DNA of 64,000 nucleotides from Mesoterricola silvestris (GTDB taxonomy: Bacteria; Acidobacteriota; Holophagae; Holophagales; Holophagaceae), in assembly GCF_030295405.1 (NCBI RefSeq), contig NZ_AP027080.1, positions 186,001-250,000 on the forward strand. The letters are read 5' to 3'. Of the stretch, positions 9,122-18,201 are shown one piece after another. The notes under the pieces were generated by a model that worked only from the letters and a program-made list of their open reading frames with translations, had not been told where the DNA came from and did no database searches. The translations under genes were made by a program, and so were the position numbers. Each line of letters opens with the position of its first letter. The stretch's first letter is position 1.

Positions 9122-10819
9122 ATGACGCCTCCTCCCCGCCCGGGCCTTCGGTACCCGCTGGCCTTCCTGTCGGAAAAGATCGGTGTTTACAACACCATGG
9201 CCCTGGCCTGCGGGGTGGCCGCGGCCCTGTTCCTGGTGGGCCTCGATAACCATGCCCTCTGGGACTACCATGAGCCCTATGTGGGGGGGATCATCCAGGA
9301 GATGGCCGCCGGGGGGCGGTGGATCGTCCCGACCCTCAACGGCCAGCCCTACCTGGAGAAGCCGCCCCTCCACTACCTGTTGGGGGTGGCCTCCACGGCC
9401 CTGGCGGGGACCTACGACCCCTGGGCCCTGCGGCTTCCCAGCGCGCTCATGGCCATCGGCACCGTGGCCTGGATCACCTGGCTGGGGTGCCGGCTGCAGT
9501 CCGCCCGGGCCGGGCTGTGGGGAGGGCTCCTGGCCGCCACCCACGTGCTGTTCTTCCGCATGGGGCACCAGGCGGTGGTGGACATCACCCTCACGGCCGC
9601 CCTTTCCGGGACCCTGGGACTGGCCCTGCTGGCCCTGGCCGAACCGGAGCGCGGGCTCTGGGTGCAGCTCTTCTGGGCCAGCCTGGGCCCGCTCTTCCTG
9701 GCCAAGGGCGTCATCGGCCCGGCGATGGCGCTGTGGGCCGTGGCCTTCCTGCTGGCCGTGGACCGCGGCGCCATCCGCCGCTTCCTGCGTCCCGGGTGGG
9801 GCCAGGGCGCGGGCCTCGCCCTCATCCTGGCCTGGGTCCTGCCCCTGGCCCTCCAGGGGGGCCGGGCCCACCTGTCGGAGGTCTTCCTGCGCAACACCCT
9901 GGGGCGCTTCCTGGAGCGGGCGGATCTGGTGCCGCGCACGGGCCGCCTGGACGAACACCGGGAACCGGTCCTCTTCTACCTGGGGCGGACCCCGGGCAAC
10001 CTCCTGCCCTGGGTGGGGATCTGGTGCGCGAGCCTGGTTCCGGGCGGATGGCGGGGAGTGCGGTCCTGGGGCATTCCCGTGGTGCTCGCGGCCACCCTGG
10101 CGCTCCTCACGGCCTCTTCGGAAAAGCGGATGGTGTACCTGCTGCCCGTCCTGCCCCTGTCCTTCCTCCACACCGGGCTCTGGCTGGACCGGGTCCTGGA
10201 CCGGGGTCCCGGGGTCCTGGCGCGGGGGGCCATCCGGGCCACCCTCGTCCTCGCCCTGGTCCTGGGCGCGGGCATGCCCTGGTTCGTGGTGGCCCGGGTG
10301 GGCATGCCCTGGCCCGAGGCCCTGGCCATGGCCCTTCCGGCCCTGGGCCTGGGCGCGGCCTCCCTGGCCATGGCGGCCCGGGGCAGGCTGGAGGGGGCGC
10401 TCCGGTGGACCCTGGCCCAGTGGGTGGTGACCCTTCTCCTCTTCATGGTGGTGGCCGTGCCCCACCTGGACCGGGAGTGGAACCCCATCCTGGAGCCGTA
10501 CCTGGAGGCGAAAAAGCTGGAGGAGCAGGGGGCGATGGTGATTCAGGGCCGCCTGGAGGAGACCCAGGTGGGATTCGCCAACCTCACCTTCGGCCGGACC
10601 CTCCCCAGGGTGGAGGACGCCCAGGCGGTGCGCGAGGCCCTCGCCCAACCCGGGCCCGTGGCCCTGCTCCTGGAACCCCGGCATTTCTGGCGCGGCGAGC
10701 TGCGGGCCCAGGCGGAGGGGGCCGTGGAAATCCCCACGGAAGCCTCGCGCTCCAAGCGCCTCCGGGACCGGACCCCGGTGCTCCTGCTCAACCGCAGGGC
10801 CGTGGACCTGCTGGACTAG
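9122..10819 (+). CDS. GT39/ArnT-like polyprenyl-phosphate-sugar glycosyltransferase
   Basis: The 565-residue protein has a run of hydrophobic segments through residue ~450 and a soluble C-terminal part. The first periplasmic loop contains WDYHEPYVGGII followed by PYLEKPPLHY, the pattern of ArnT and other PMT-type enzymes, where the acidic residue is catalytic. Such enzymes transfer a sugar from a lipid carrier to lipid A, protein or other envelope targets on the periplasmic side. The start is uncertain: AGGAGG at 9116-9121 touches ATG 9122 with no spacer, and the next in-frame ATG (9197) has no ribosome site and would trim the N-terminus before the first helix. The 22 bases before the ribosome site are nearly pure A/T and may hold its promoter. 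Confidence 0.8.
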   Translation: MTPPPRPGLRYPLAFLSEKIGVYNTMALACGVAAALFLVGLDNHALWDYHEPYVGGIIQEMAAGGRWIVPTLNGQPYLEKPPLHYLLGVASTALAGTYDPWALRLPSALMAIGTVAWITWLGCRLQSARAGLWGGLLAATHVLFFRMGHQAVVDITLTAALSGTLGLALLALAEPERGLWVQLFWASLGPLFLAKGVIGPAMALWAVAFLLAVDRGAIRRFLRPGWGQGAGLALILAWVLPLALQGGRAHLSEVFLRNTLGRFLERADLVPRTGRLDEHREPVLFYLGRTPGNLLPWVGIWCASLVPGGWRGVRSWGIPVVLAATLALLTASSEKRMVYLLPVLPLSFLHTGLWLDRVLDRGPGVLARGAIRATLVLALVLGAGMPWFVVARVGMPWPEALAMALPALGLGAASLAMAARGRLEGALRWTLAQWVVTLLLFMVVAVPHLDREWNPILEPYLEAKKLEEQGAMVIQGRLEETQVGFANLTFGRTLPRVEDAQAVREALAQPGPVALLLEPRHFWRGELRAQAEGAVEIPTEASRSKRLRDRTPVLLLNRRAVDLLD

Positions 10820-11010
10820 CCCGACGTTCCGAGCCACCCCGTCTTATCAACGCGTACGTCCAATCTGGTGGTTTCTGATCGGGGCAACTCGTCGCGAATC
10901 ACCTGTCGAAAACGAAAACGCCATTTGTAGTGACGCAACCGGAATGACAATTCCCTGGAATGAACCTGTTGTTCATAACCACGTGCCGCCTACCTTGGAG
11001 GCATTCTCAT

Positions 11011-11157
11011 CCCCTTTATCCCTTTCATCCAATTCATCCCTGTTCCCGCAGGGCCAGGGCTGGGATGGGTCGGCGCATCCAGATCAATTGCGCGCCGCCC
11101 CAACTCATCGCTGGCCCTGCGGGAACAGGGATGAATCAGATGAACAGGATGAAGGGG
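11011..11157. repeat. Imperfect long inverted repeat (47-bp arms) in a gene-free stretch
   Basis: The left arm (11011-11057) and right arm (11111-11157) are inverted copies matching at about 42 of 47 positions, separated by 53 bases. The arms contain repeated ATTCATCCCTG/TTTCATCC-like words, resembling the dispersed palindromic elements built on CATCCTGTTCATCCTG words that occur in many bacterial genomes. The surrounding region 10820-11282 lies between convergent genes and holds no other feature I can support; small open frames in it look like chance. Confidence 0.75.
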
Positions 11158-11282
11158 ATCAGCCTTCGAACGCAGGCCGTTCCCGGCCGAGGGGCCAGAC
11201 CGTAGGTTGGATGGAAGAACTATCTCCTGGCATCGTCGGTGTTACCTGGGGTGGGTCGAAAACCTGGCCTAGGATCCTGGTC

Positions 11283-13751
11283 TCAGAAAATCCGGAAAAA
11301 GCCCACGAACCCGTTGCAGGAGCGCACTCCGGGCAGGGTGCTGAGCAGGCCCACGCCCAGGTCCACCCGCACGGCGGTGAACCACCAGAAGCCCGGGAGA
11401 TCCCCGGCCAGGGAAAGCCCCGTGACCTGGTAGGTTTTCCGGTCATCCAGGCCGCGCAGCCAGGCCTGGTCCAGGCCCAGGGTGAGGCGGAGGCTGGGGC
11501 CCGTGGGGAGCACCAGGGCCGCCTTGCCGTAGGCGAGGCGATCGGCGGTGATCGCGTTGTTCCGGATGCCGGCGATGCGGACGCTGCCCCCGGTGCCGCC
11601 CACGTCCAGCGCCTGGAAGCGGTCGAAGCCCCTGCCGCTGGCCACCCCCGCCTCCCCGTGAAGCCAGGAGCCCCGGCCCAGTTCCAGGTCGTACCCCGCC
11701 GAGCCGCCCCACCGGGCGTAGGGGCCCTGGAGGTCCTGGAGGGCGCCCGGCATCCCGTAGACGCCGTCGGGGCGCCGGCCTTCGCCGTAGTAGCCCTTGA
11801 GCTGGAAGCCCCGGGAAAGCCAGCTCAGCTCCCCGGTGGTCTCCCGGGTCCAGCCCGACGGGGGCAGGACGAAGCCCTCGGTCCAGTGCTGGCCCTTCCA
11901 GGGCCGGGAGTAGGTGTCGTGCCGCAGGTTCATGCGGGCCTGGAGGCGGAACCCCCAGCCCAGGTCGTGGCCCAGGGCCGTGAGGAGGTTGCCCGATCTC
12001 CGGCCCACGCCCTCGCCGTCGGTCAGGTGGCCGTTGCGCACGGGGCGCTCGGTGCCGGAAAGCAGGCTGAAGGCCGTGCTGGCCGCGAAATCGAACCCGG
12101 CTCCCACGTTGGGCACGGAGATCTGGCCGGTGTTGAAGACCCCGGCGGTGAGCCCCGACAGCTGGATGCCCTTGCCGAAGGCGTCGAAATCGAAATAGGC
12201 CAGCCCCGCCAGGGGGATCACCGGCAGGGGGAGGGTGGGATCGAAGAGGAGGATGCCCCCGATGAGCCGTCCGGAGGTCCTGGGCCGGTCCTCGACCTTC
12301 CGGGATCCATCCTTCTGCCGGGCGAGGTACCTGAGGCCGTCGGGCGTGGCCCTCAGCATGGTTCCGTCCGAGGCGCGGGCCTCCTCCCGCCGGGCGGCGA
12401 AGCCCGGGCCGTTGATCCGGAAGCCGGAGTAGACCATGGTGCGCCGGGCCTGGGTGACGCCCCCGCCACTCACCCAGCGCTCGAACACCACCGCCTTCAC
12501 CAGGCGCCAGACGCCCGGTTCGGCCTCGCCGTAGGTGAGGGTCCGGGTTTCGGACTTCACCATGCCCGGCAGGCCCGACCGGGAGGAGCGCTCCTCCAGG
12601 ATGCGCCCGGTGGCCTCCTCCACCCGGAGGGTGCCGGTGTGGAGGGTGGAATCCCCGTCGGCGGGCTTGAACAGGATGTACCGGAGGCCCGGGCCGGCCT
12701 CCCCGCCGTCCTGGTACCGGTACCGTTCCGTGAGGGTGAGGGCCGCGGGCGGGGCCAGGCTCGTGCGGCTCTCCACGATGGGGAGCTGGAGCCCGCCCTT
12801 GAGCTTGGCCCTCACGCCATTGAGGAGCACCTCCTCCTGGAGCGTCTCCTCGGGTTCGCCCGCGGCCTGGAAGGAGCGGAACCGGAAGCCCAGGTCCCCG
12901 CCGGGGCCCTGGTCCGCCTGGATGTGCACGTCCACGGCGAGGTCGGCCTCCTGGGTGCGCACGGCCAGGGCCTCCCGCAGGCGCTCCGCCCGCACCCGGG
13001 CCAGGAGCGCGCCCACGTCGTAGGCGTCCCGGGCCGTGACCTGCACCTCGTGGCGGTCCCGGGGCGCTTCCACGGGGGACCAGGCCCCCTGGACGAACCG
13101 CCAGCGGCGCTCGGATCCCGTGCGCGGGTCCCGCAGGAGCAGGGTGCCCGCCCCGCCCTCCACGTCGGTGAAGCCGGGCGGGACCACCAGGCCCGCCCCG
13201 GGGCCCCCCGGAGGGATCACGAGCCGGCCCCCGTCCCCCAGGAGCTGGCCCAGGCGGGCCCCGGGATCCGAGGGGAGCCAGAGGGTCCAGGGGCGCCCGG
13301 GCATGAACTCCTGGGCCCGGGCCAGGATGCCGGGCCAGGCGGCGGGATCGGGACCCAGGTCCTCGGCCAGGAGCGCGCCGCCCTGCACCGCCCCCCAGGC
13401 GGTCTCGTCCCACAGGGGTTCGCCCTGGGGGTCGAAGCCCAGGTAGAGGACCACCCCCGGGTCCTGGGCCCGGAGGGCCTGGCTCGCGGCCAGGAGCAGG
13501 GGCACCCGCCCGGCGCCCCGGGGCAGGAGGATCCGCACGGCGTCCCGCCCCCGCAGGGGGGCCACCCGCAGGGACCAGGCCTCGATTTTCGCCTGCACCT
13601 GGGCGGGATCCCGCGAATCGCCAGGAACCCAGTCGGCCGCCGCGGCACTCCTGAGGTCGAGCATTCCCGGAACCGATCCACCCACCCGGAGGGGGGCCTG
13701 CCCTTGAAGCGCGGCGCAGACGACGGCGAACACGACGGTCCTGGGGATCAC
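11283..13751 (-). CDS. Hypothetical outer-membrane beta-barrel protein
   Basis: I do not recognise the family. The 822-residue protein begins at GTG 13751, preceded by AGGAG at a five-base spacing, and opens with a signal-like hydrophobic stretch ending near AALQG. The C-terminal ~330 residues consist of alternating short polar/hydrophobic strands rich in G, Y and W, and the last residue is phenylalanine (FFRIF), the typical signal for barrel insertion by BAM. The N-terminal ~500 residues are soluble-looking and lack motifs I know. A role as a surface or transport protein is plausible but unproved. It is transcribed divergently from the PilC-like gene; a 17-bp palindrome lies just upstream of its start. 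Confidence 0.65.
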   Translation of the reverse strand: MIPRTVVFAVVCAALQGQAPLRVGGSVPGMLDLRSAAAADWVPGDSRDPAQVQAKIEAWSLRVAPLRGRDAVRILLPRGAGRVPLLLAASQALRAQDPGVVLYLGFDPQGEPLWDETAWGAVQGGALLAEDLGPDPAAWPGILARAQEFMPGRPWTLWLPSDPGARLGQLLGDGGRLVIPPGGPGAGLVVPPGFTDVEGGAGTLLLRDPRTGSERRWRFVQGAWSPVEAPRDRHEVQVTARDAYDVGALLARVRAERLREALAVRTQEADLAVDVHIQADQGPGGDLGFRFRSFQAAGEPEETLQEEVLLNGVRAKLKGGLQLPIVESRTSLAPPAALTLTERYRYQDGGEAGPGLRYILFKPADGDSTLHTGTLRVEEATGRILEERSSRSGLPGMVKSETRTLTYGEAEPGVWRLVKAVVFERWVSGGGVTQARRTMVYSGFRINGPGFAARREEARASDGTMLRATPDGLRYLARQKDGSRKVEDRPRTSGRLIGGILLFDPTLPLPVIPLAGLAYFDFDAFGKGIQLSGLTAGVFNTGQISVPNVGAGFDFAASTAFSLLSGTERPVRNGHLTDGEGVGRRSGNLLTALGHDLGWGFRLQARMNLRHDTYSRPWKGQHWTEGFVLPPSGWTRETTGELSWLSRGFQLKGYYGEGRRPDGVYGMPGALQDLQGPYARWGGSAGYDLELGRGSWLHGEAGVASGRGFDRFQALDVGGTGGSVRIAGIRNNAITADRLAYGKAALVLPTGPSLRLTLGLDQAWLRGLDDRKTYQVTGLSLAGDLPGFWWFTAVRVDLGVGLLSTLPGVRSCNGFVGFFRIF

Positions 13752-13762
13752 GGGAACTCCTG

Positions 13763-13779
13763 TGGCGGCACTGCCGCCA
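13763..13779. promoter_or_regulatory. 17-bp palindrome in the divergent promoter region
   Basis: TGGCGGCA-C-TGCCGCCA is a perfect palindrome around one central base, inside the 82-bp gap between two divergent genes. It starts about twelve bases upstream of the barrel gene's start codon. It could be an operator for one or both genes, or a hairpin in the short leader of the minus-strand transcript. Confidence 0.45.
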
Positions 13780-13833
13780 GTGTAGCGGTTCCGGCCCCGC
13801 CCCATTAGCGGCTATCCTTTCCCAGGGCTACCC

Positions 13834-15021
13834 ATGCGATTCACCGTGAAGTTCACAACATCCGCCGGCGAGATCCTCGTGAGGGATTACGAGGGGGGCG
13901 ACGCCGAGGAGGTGAAGGCCCGGATCATGGCCGAGGGGAATTTCCCCATGGACGTGCGCCGCACCCTGGGCGCCTTCCGGAGCCAGAAGGCCCTCAAGGC
14001 CGAGACCCTGATCCTCTTCAACCAGGAGCTGCTGGCCCTGCTCAAGGCGGGCATCCCGCTGCTGCAGTCCCTGGAGCTGCTGGTGGGCCACGGCAAGGAT
14101 CCCCTCCTGCGCAGCTCCCTGGAGCGGGTGGTGGAACTGCTCAAGGAGGGCATGTCCTTCTCGGAGGCCATGGAACAGGTGGGCACCTTCCCGGCGGTGT
14201 ACCGCGCCAACGTGGTGGCCGGCGAGCGCAGCGGCACCCTGCACGAAGTCATCGCCCGGTGGCTGGCCTTCCAGTCCTTCGCCCAGAACAGCCGCCGCCG
14301 CATCATGGAGGCCCTCTTCTACCCATCCTTCCTGGTGGGGGTGCTCATCATCGCCCTGGCGGTGATCTTCAACGTGGTGCTCCCCAAGTTCGCGGAGATC
14401 TACCAGGGCAGCGGCATCGAGATGCCCCAGGCCACCCAGGTGCTGCTGGACCTGGGCGAATTCGTGCGCCGTACCATCTACCTCCAGGCCGGCCTGCTGG
14501 TGGTGCTGGTCTTCTTCCTGCGCTGGATGTTCACCACGGACGCCGGCAAGCAGGTGTGGGAGCGGATCCTCCTGTCGCTGCCCAAGCTGGGCGTGCTGTA
14601 CCGCATGTACCATTCCTCCGTCTTCACCCGCACCCTGGGCGTCCTCCTTTCCGGGGGCATGCCCGCCCTGCAGGCCCTGGAGGTGATCCAGCGCACCACC
14701 CCCAGCGAGCGCATGAAGAAGCGCCTGCGCAACGTCACCGAACTGGTGCGGGCCGGATCCTCCCTGCACACCGCCCTGGAACAGTCCCAGCTCCTGGACC
14801 CCCTGGCCGTGGAGATGACCCGGGTGGGCGAACAGTCCTCCGCCCTCCCGGAAATGCTGAACCACGTGTCGGACTTCTTCGACCAGGAAGTGGAGAAGGC
14901 CACCACCGCCGTCACCGCCCTCATCGGGCCGGTGCTCATCCTCTTCATGGGCGTGACGGTGCTGGGGCTCCTGCTGGCGGTGTACATCCCCCTCTTCAAC
15001 GCCGGGAGCACGGTCCGGTAG
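13834..15021 (+). CDS. Type II secretion / type IV pilus inner-membrane platform protein (GspF/PilC family)
   Basis: The 395-residue protein has the duplicated T2SSF architecture: two helical cytoplasmic domains (roughly residues 60-180 and 265-385), each ending in membrane helices, for example near residues 167-190, 212-232 and 365-390. Motifs such as LLKAGIPLLQSLELL and LLSGGMPALQALEVI are the paired family repeats. The family forms the inner-membrane base that the assembly ATPase works on. No ATPase, pilin or secretin gene lies next to it, so it appears as an orphan here. Its last 26 bases overlap the 3' end of the convergent LtaS-like gene. Confidence 0.9.
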   Translation: MRFTVKFTTSAGEILVRDYEGGDAEEVKARIMAEGNFPMDVRRTLGAFRSQKALKAETLILFNQELLALLKAGIPLLQSLELLVGHGKDPLLRSSLERVVELLKEGMSFSEAMEQVGTFPAVYRANVVAGERSGTLHEVIARWLAFQSFAQNSRRRIMEALFYPSFLVGVLIIALAVIFNVVLPKFAEIYQGSGIEMPQATQVLLDLGEFVRRTIYLQAGLLVVLVFFLRWMFTTDAGKQVWERILLSLPKLGVLYRMYHSSVFTRTLGVLLSGGMPALQALEVIQRTTPSERMKKRLRNVTELVRAGSSLHTALEQSQLLDPLAVEMTRVGEQSSALPEMLNHVSDFFDQEVEKATTAVTALIGPVLILFMGVTVLGLLLAVYIPLFNAGSTVR

Positions 15022-16879
15022 GAGGGCCCCCGGATCGCGCCCGGTCGCCGAGGGCGGCCCCGGCGTCCCGGAAGTAGTCGCCGCGGATGATCAGGTCCGC
15101 CACCTCGAGGCCCTCCCGGCAATGGAAGGCCCCCCCGGCCCCGGCGGAACCCACCAGGGTGCCGTCGGCGAGCACGGCGAGGTTCCGGCCCGTGTTCAGC
15201 AGGTCCCGGCCCATCATGCGGGTCCGCTCCTCCCCGGGGTCGATGCCCAGGAGGCCCAGGAGCGTGGGCATGAGGTCCACCTGGCCGCCATGGATGTCCA
15301 GTTCCCGGGGGGCGAGCCCGTGGGCGGCGATGAGGAGCGGGATCCGGTGGTCCCGGGACCCCCACCAGGGCTGGGCCAGGGGCGATGCGAGGAGCTCCTT
15401 TTCGTAGTATTTGTGCACCCCCTGGTGATCCCCGGTGACCACCACCACGGTGCGGCGCAGGAGGCCTTCCCTCTCCAGGCCCCGGAGAAAGAGGCCCAGG
15501 TGCTTGTCCGTGTAGTGGACGCTCTGGAGGTAGTCCCCCATGGGGCTCCGGTCCAGGGCCGGATCCAGGGGGAGTTCCCGGAGGTAGTCCGGAAGGTGGA
15601 AGGGTTCGTGGCTGGAGAGGGTGACCATGAACGCGTAGAAGGGTTCCCGGAGGGCGGTGACGAGGGGCAGGGCCTGGGCCAGGAAGGAGGCGTCCGACAG
15701 GCCCATGCCGAAGGAATCCCCGCAGTCGAACCTCCCCGCGTCCACGCTGCGCTGGAAGCCCAGATGGGAAAGGCCCTGGCCCACGTTCCAGAAGGAGCCC
15801 GGGTCGGGGTGGAGGGAGAGGGTGGCGTAGCCCCGCTCCCCCAGGATGCGCGGCAGGGACGGCAGGGTGGCGGTGGGGTAGGAGGCGAAGGTGGCCTCCC
15901 GGCGCACGGGGTACACGGACGTGTTGGTCATGAGGTCCGCGTCCGAGCTCATGCCGAGGTTCACCTGCTCGTGGAACCGGGAGAAGCTGAGCCCCCGGCG
16001 GCGCAGGGCGTCCAGGTTGGGCGTCACCGGGACGCCGCCCGCGGTCTGGCCCAGGACGAAGGCCTCCAGGGACTCCACCTGGATGACCAGGAGGTTCCGG
16101 CCCTTCAGGAGCCCCGCCGCCGGACCCGGGGGCAGGCCCTCGTCGTTCTCCCGCAGCCAGCCCCGGATGCGCTCCCGCTCGCCCGGATCCAGCGGGACGA
16201 ACCGCCGCCCCTTCTGGAGGAAGGACGCGAAATCCAGGGCGTGGAAGCCGAAGGGCGTGACGAGGACCGCCAGGTCCACGGGTTTCGCGAGGGTCAGGGG
16301 TTCCCGGGCGCCCGGGGAACCCAGGACGCCGCCCCCGAAAAGGGGCACCAGGAGGAAAAGGCCGGCACAGCCGCACGCCTGGAGGGCCAGGCGCCGGAAG
16401 CCCCCCGGAGCCGGGGCCGGGAACCACCGGCCCAGGGCGGCCACAAGGGGCAGATCCAGGAACAGGAGCAGATCCCAGGGACGGAGGAGGGGGGTGAGGT
16501 GATCCAGGGGCAGGGAGAGGCCCCCCACCGCCGAAAGGATTCCCAGGGAGGGGAGGGCCCGGAAGGCGCGGTAGTACCCCAGGTCCACCAGCAGGAGGCA
16601 GGAGACCAGGGCGCTCAGCACCCCGAAGGCCGCGTTGCGCCGCCGCTCCGGGAAGGCGTTGAGCAGGGCGAGGATCCCCATGAGGACCAGGGAGTGGTAG
16701 GCGGGGCGGAGCAGGGACCGGAAGATCTCGCGGTTCAGGATGCCCAGGTGGAAATGGAGGTGGTCCACGCTGAACAGCCCCGCGTAGAACACCAGCAGCT
16801 TGAACCACCACAAACCGAACAGCGTCCACTGATGCCTGGAGGGGCGCACCGCCTCCAGGGCCGATCGCAGCGCGTGCAT
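14996..16879 (-). CDS. LtaS-like sulfatase-fold phosphoglycerol transferase / phosphoethanolamine transferase family
   Basis: The 627-residue protein has about five N-terminal membrane helices (residues ~20-190) and a C-terminal alkaline-phosphatase/sulfatase-fold domain (~260-600). Metal-site motifs are visible: the acidic residue in IQVESLEAF and GDHQG near residue 510. The position equivalent to the LtaS nucleophile threonine (GKTSD in S. aureus LtaS) reads GMSSD, a serine. The domain would face the periplasm. In a diderm, relatives decorate periplasmic glucans or lipids with phosphoglycerol, or act on unknown substrates; lipoteichoic acid synthesis itself is unlikely. It overlaps the PilC-like gene tail to tail. 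Confidence 0.82.
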   Translation of the reverse strand: MHALRSALEAVRPSRHQWTLFGLWWFKLLVFYAGLFSVDHLHFHLGILNREIFRSLLRPAYHSLVLMGILALLNAFPERRRNAAFGVLSALVSCLLLVDLGYYRAFRALPSLGILSAVGGLSLPLDHLTPLLRPWDLLLFLDLPLVAALGRWFPAPAPGGFRRLALQACGCAGLFLLVPLFGGGVLGSPGAREPLTLAKPVDLAVLVTPFGFHALDFASFLQKGRRFVPLDPGERERIRGWLRENDEGLPPGPAAGLLKGRNLLVIQVESLEAFVLGQTAGGVPVTPNLDALRRRGLSFSRFHEQVNLGMSSDADLMTNTSVYPVRREATFASYPTATLPSLPRILGERGYATLSLHPDPGSFWNVGQGLSHLGFQRSVDAGRFDCGDSFGMGLSDASFLAQALPLVTALREPFYAFMVTLSSHEPFHLPDYLRELPLDPALDRSPMGDYLQSVHYTDKHLGLFLRGLEREGLLRRTVVVVTGDHQGVHKYYEKELLASPLAQPWWGSRDHRIPLLIAAHGLAPRELDIHGGQVDLMPTLLGLLGIDPGEERTRMMGRDLLNTGRNLAVLADGTLVGSAGAGGAFHCREGLEVADLIIRGDYFRDAGAALGDRARSGGPPTGPCSRR

Positions 16880-17005
16880 GGCTCCTCCGGCCCCGGGGCA
16901 GGGCGATGCCCGGGGAGGCCTCGGCCGCCCGTGGCGCGGGATTTGAATTAATTATTTAACGAAGCCGCATCCATTCAGGGGCGTTCCCCGATGTTCGCTT
17001 CGATA

Positions 17006-17033
17006 ATAATAATCAGTTCATAAATTCCCGCAA
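17006..17033 (-). promoter_or_regulatory. Candidate sigma-70-type promoter for the LtaS-like gene
   Basis: On the minus strand TTGCGG (17033-17028) and TATTAT (17011-17006) are separated by 16 bases in an unusually AT-rich patch. It lies about 127 bases upstream of the LtaS-like start. A second AT-rich patch at 16940-16960 could be a further promoter. No other gene is seen in 16880-17049. Confidence 0.4.
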
Positions 17034-17049
17034 GGGGGGAGGGGGCCCC

Positions 17050-18201
17050 CTACCGGTAATGTTGCCGGAGCCACTTGTTGGGATCCTGGGGCTGGGTGAG
17101 GTGCCGGATCTCGAAGCCCAGCCGCGGGCCGTCCACGGTGACCCCCACCGTGCCCAGGGTCTCCCCCTGCTTGAGGATCTGTCCCTTCCCGGCGGAGATC
17201 CCCCGCAGGTGGGTGTAGAGGCTGAAATAGCCGCCGCCGTGGTCCAGGATCACCATGGGGCCGAAGCTCTGGTAGATGTCCGCGAAGACCACCTTCCCGT
17301 CGGCCACGGCGTTCACCTGGGCGCCGGCCGAGGCCGAGATGAGCAGGCCGCTCTGCATGGTGCGGGTGTGGAACTTGGGGTGCAGGTGTTCGCCGAAGCC
17401 CTGGGCCAGGGTGCCTGGCGTGGGCTGGGGCAGCTCCCCCCGCAGGCCCGCGAAGGCCACCGGGGTCTCGAAGGCGTCGGCCCGGGGCTTGCCCAGGAGC
17501 TGGGTGAGCATGCGCTCCAGCTGCAGGGCCTCCTCGGCCAGCTCGGCCTGCACGGCCTTCTGGCGGGTTTCGTCCGTGCGCAGGCCCTCCAGGAAGGAGC
17601 CCAGGTGCTCCTCGTTGAGGGTGAGGCTGGCCTGGAAGCGCACCGCCTCCTCCTCCTCCCGGGTGAGCCGCTTCATGGCCTCCTGGATCTCGCCCTCCCG
17701 CCGGGCCAGGTCGGTCTGGAGCTGCTGGATGCGGTCCAGGCGGATGCGCTCCTGGTTGCGAAGGTAGGCGAGGTAGCGGCCCTGGACGATGTACTGCTGG
17801 AAGGTGGCGAAGCTGGCGAAGAGGCCCAGGTCGCCCAGGGGACCCAGGGCCTGCATCCACCGGATCTCCTTGCGCAGTTCGTTGCGCCGCTGGCGGATCT
17901 CCAGGCTGATCTCCTCCTTCTTGCGGCTGATGGACTGGACCTCCATCTGGGCCTGGTCGCGCTTGAGGCGGGCCTGCTCGGCCTGGGCCCGCACCCGGTC
18001 GGCCTGGAGGGAGATGGCCTGCAGCTCCACCAGGACGCCCTTGCGGCGCTTCTTGAGGGCCGCGATCTGCTGGTCCACGGCCGTGAGCGCGGCCTTGATC
18101 TCCCCGAGCCGTCCCTTGACCTGGCTGAGGTCCTGGGGCGGGGGCAGGGGCTCCTGGGCCGCCAGCGCGGCGCCCAGGACGAGGGCCAGGGCTCGTCTCA
18201 A
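17050..18201 (-). CDS. EnvC-like murein hydrolase activator: coiled coil plus degenerate LytM domain
   Basis: The start is a TTG at 18201 that overlaps the upstream stop (TTGA); it is followed at once by a signal peptide (RRALALVLGAALAAQ), so longer upstream frames are rejected. Of 383 residues, ~25-250 form a long coiled coil and ~270-380 a LytM/M23 fold. The zinc ligands look lost: the usual HxGxD site reads MQSGLLI, and the HLH site reads RLG in PRLGFEI. This matches EnvC-type proteins, which do not cut peptidoglycan but activate amidases at the division site. The gene is coupled to a small membrane protein gene rather than to ftsEX. Confidence 0.82.
   Translation of the reverse strand: MRRALALVLGAALAAQEPLPPPQDLSQVKGRLGEIKAALTAVDQQIAALKKRRKGVLVELQAISLQADRVRAQAEQARLKRDQAQMEVQSISRKKEEISLEIRQRRNELRKEIRWMQALGPLGDLGLFASFATFQQYIVQGRYLAYLRNQERIRLDRIQQLQTDLARREGEIQEAMKRLTREEEEAVRFQASLTLNEEHLGSFLEGLRTDETRQKAVQAELAEEALQLERMLTQLLGKPRADAFETPVAFAGLRGELPQPTPGTLAQGFGEHLHPKFHTRTMQSGLLISASAGAQVNAVADGKVVFADIYQSFGPMVILDHGGGYFSLYTHLRGISAGKGQILKQGETLGTVGVTVDGPRLGFEIRHLTQPQDPNKWLRQHYR

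Noticed and set aside
10944-13808. 954-codon plus-strand frame
   Set aside because: It is antisense to the barrel protein gene, which has a signal peptide, ribosome site and C-terminal Phe; the plus-strand product has no features of a protein.
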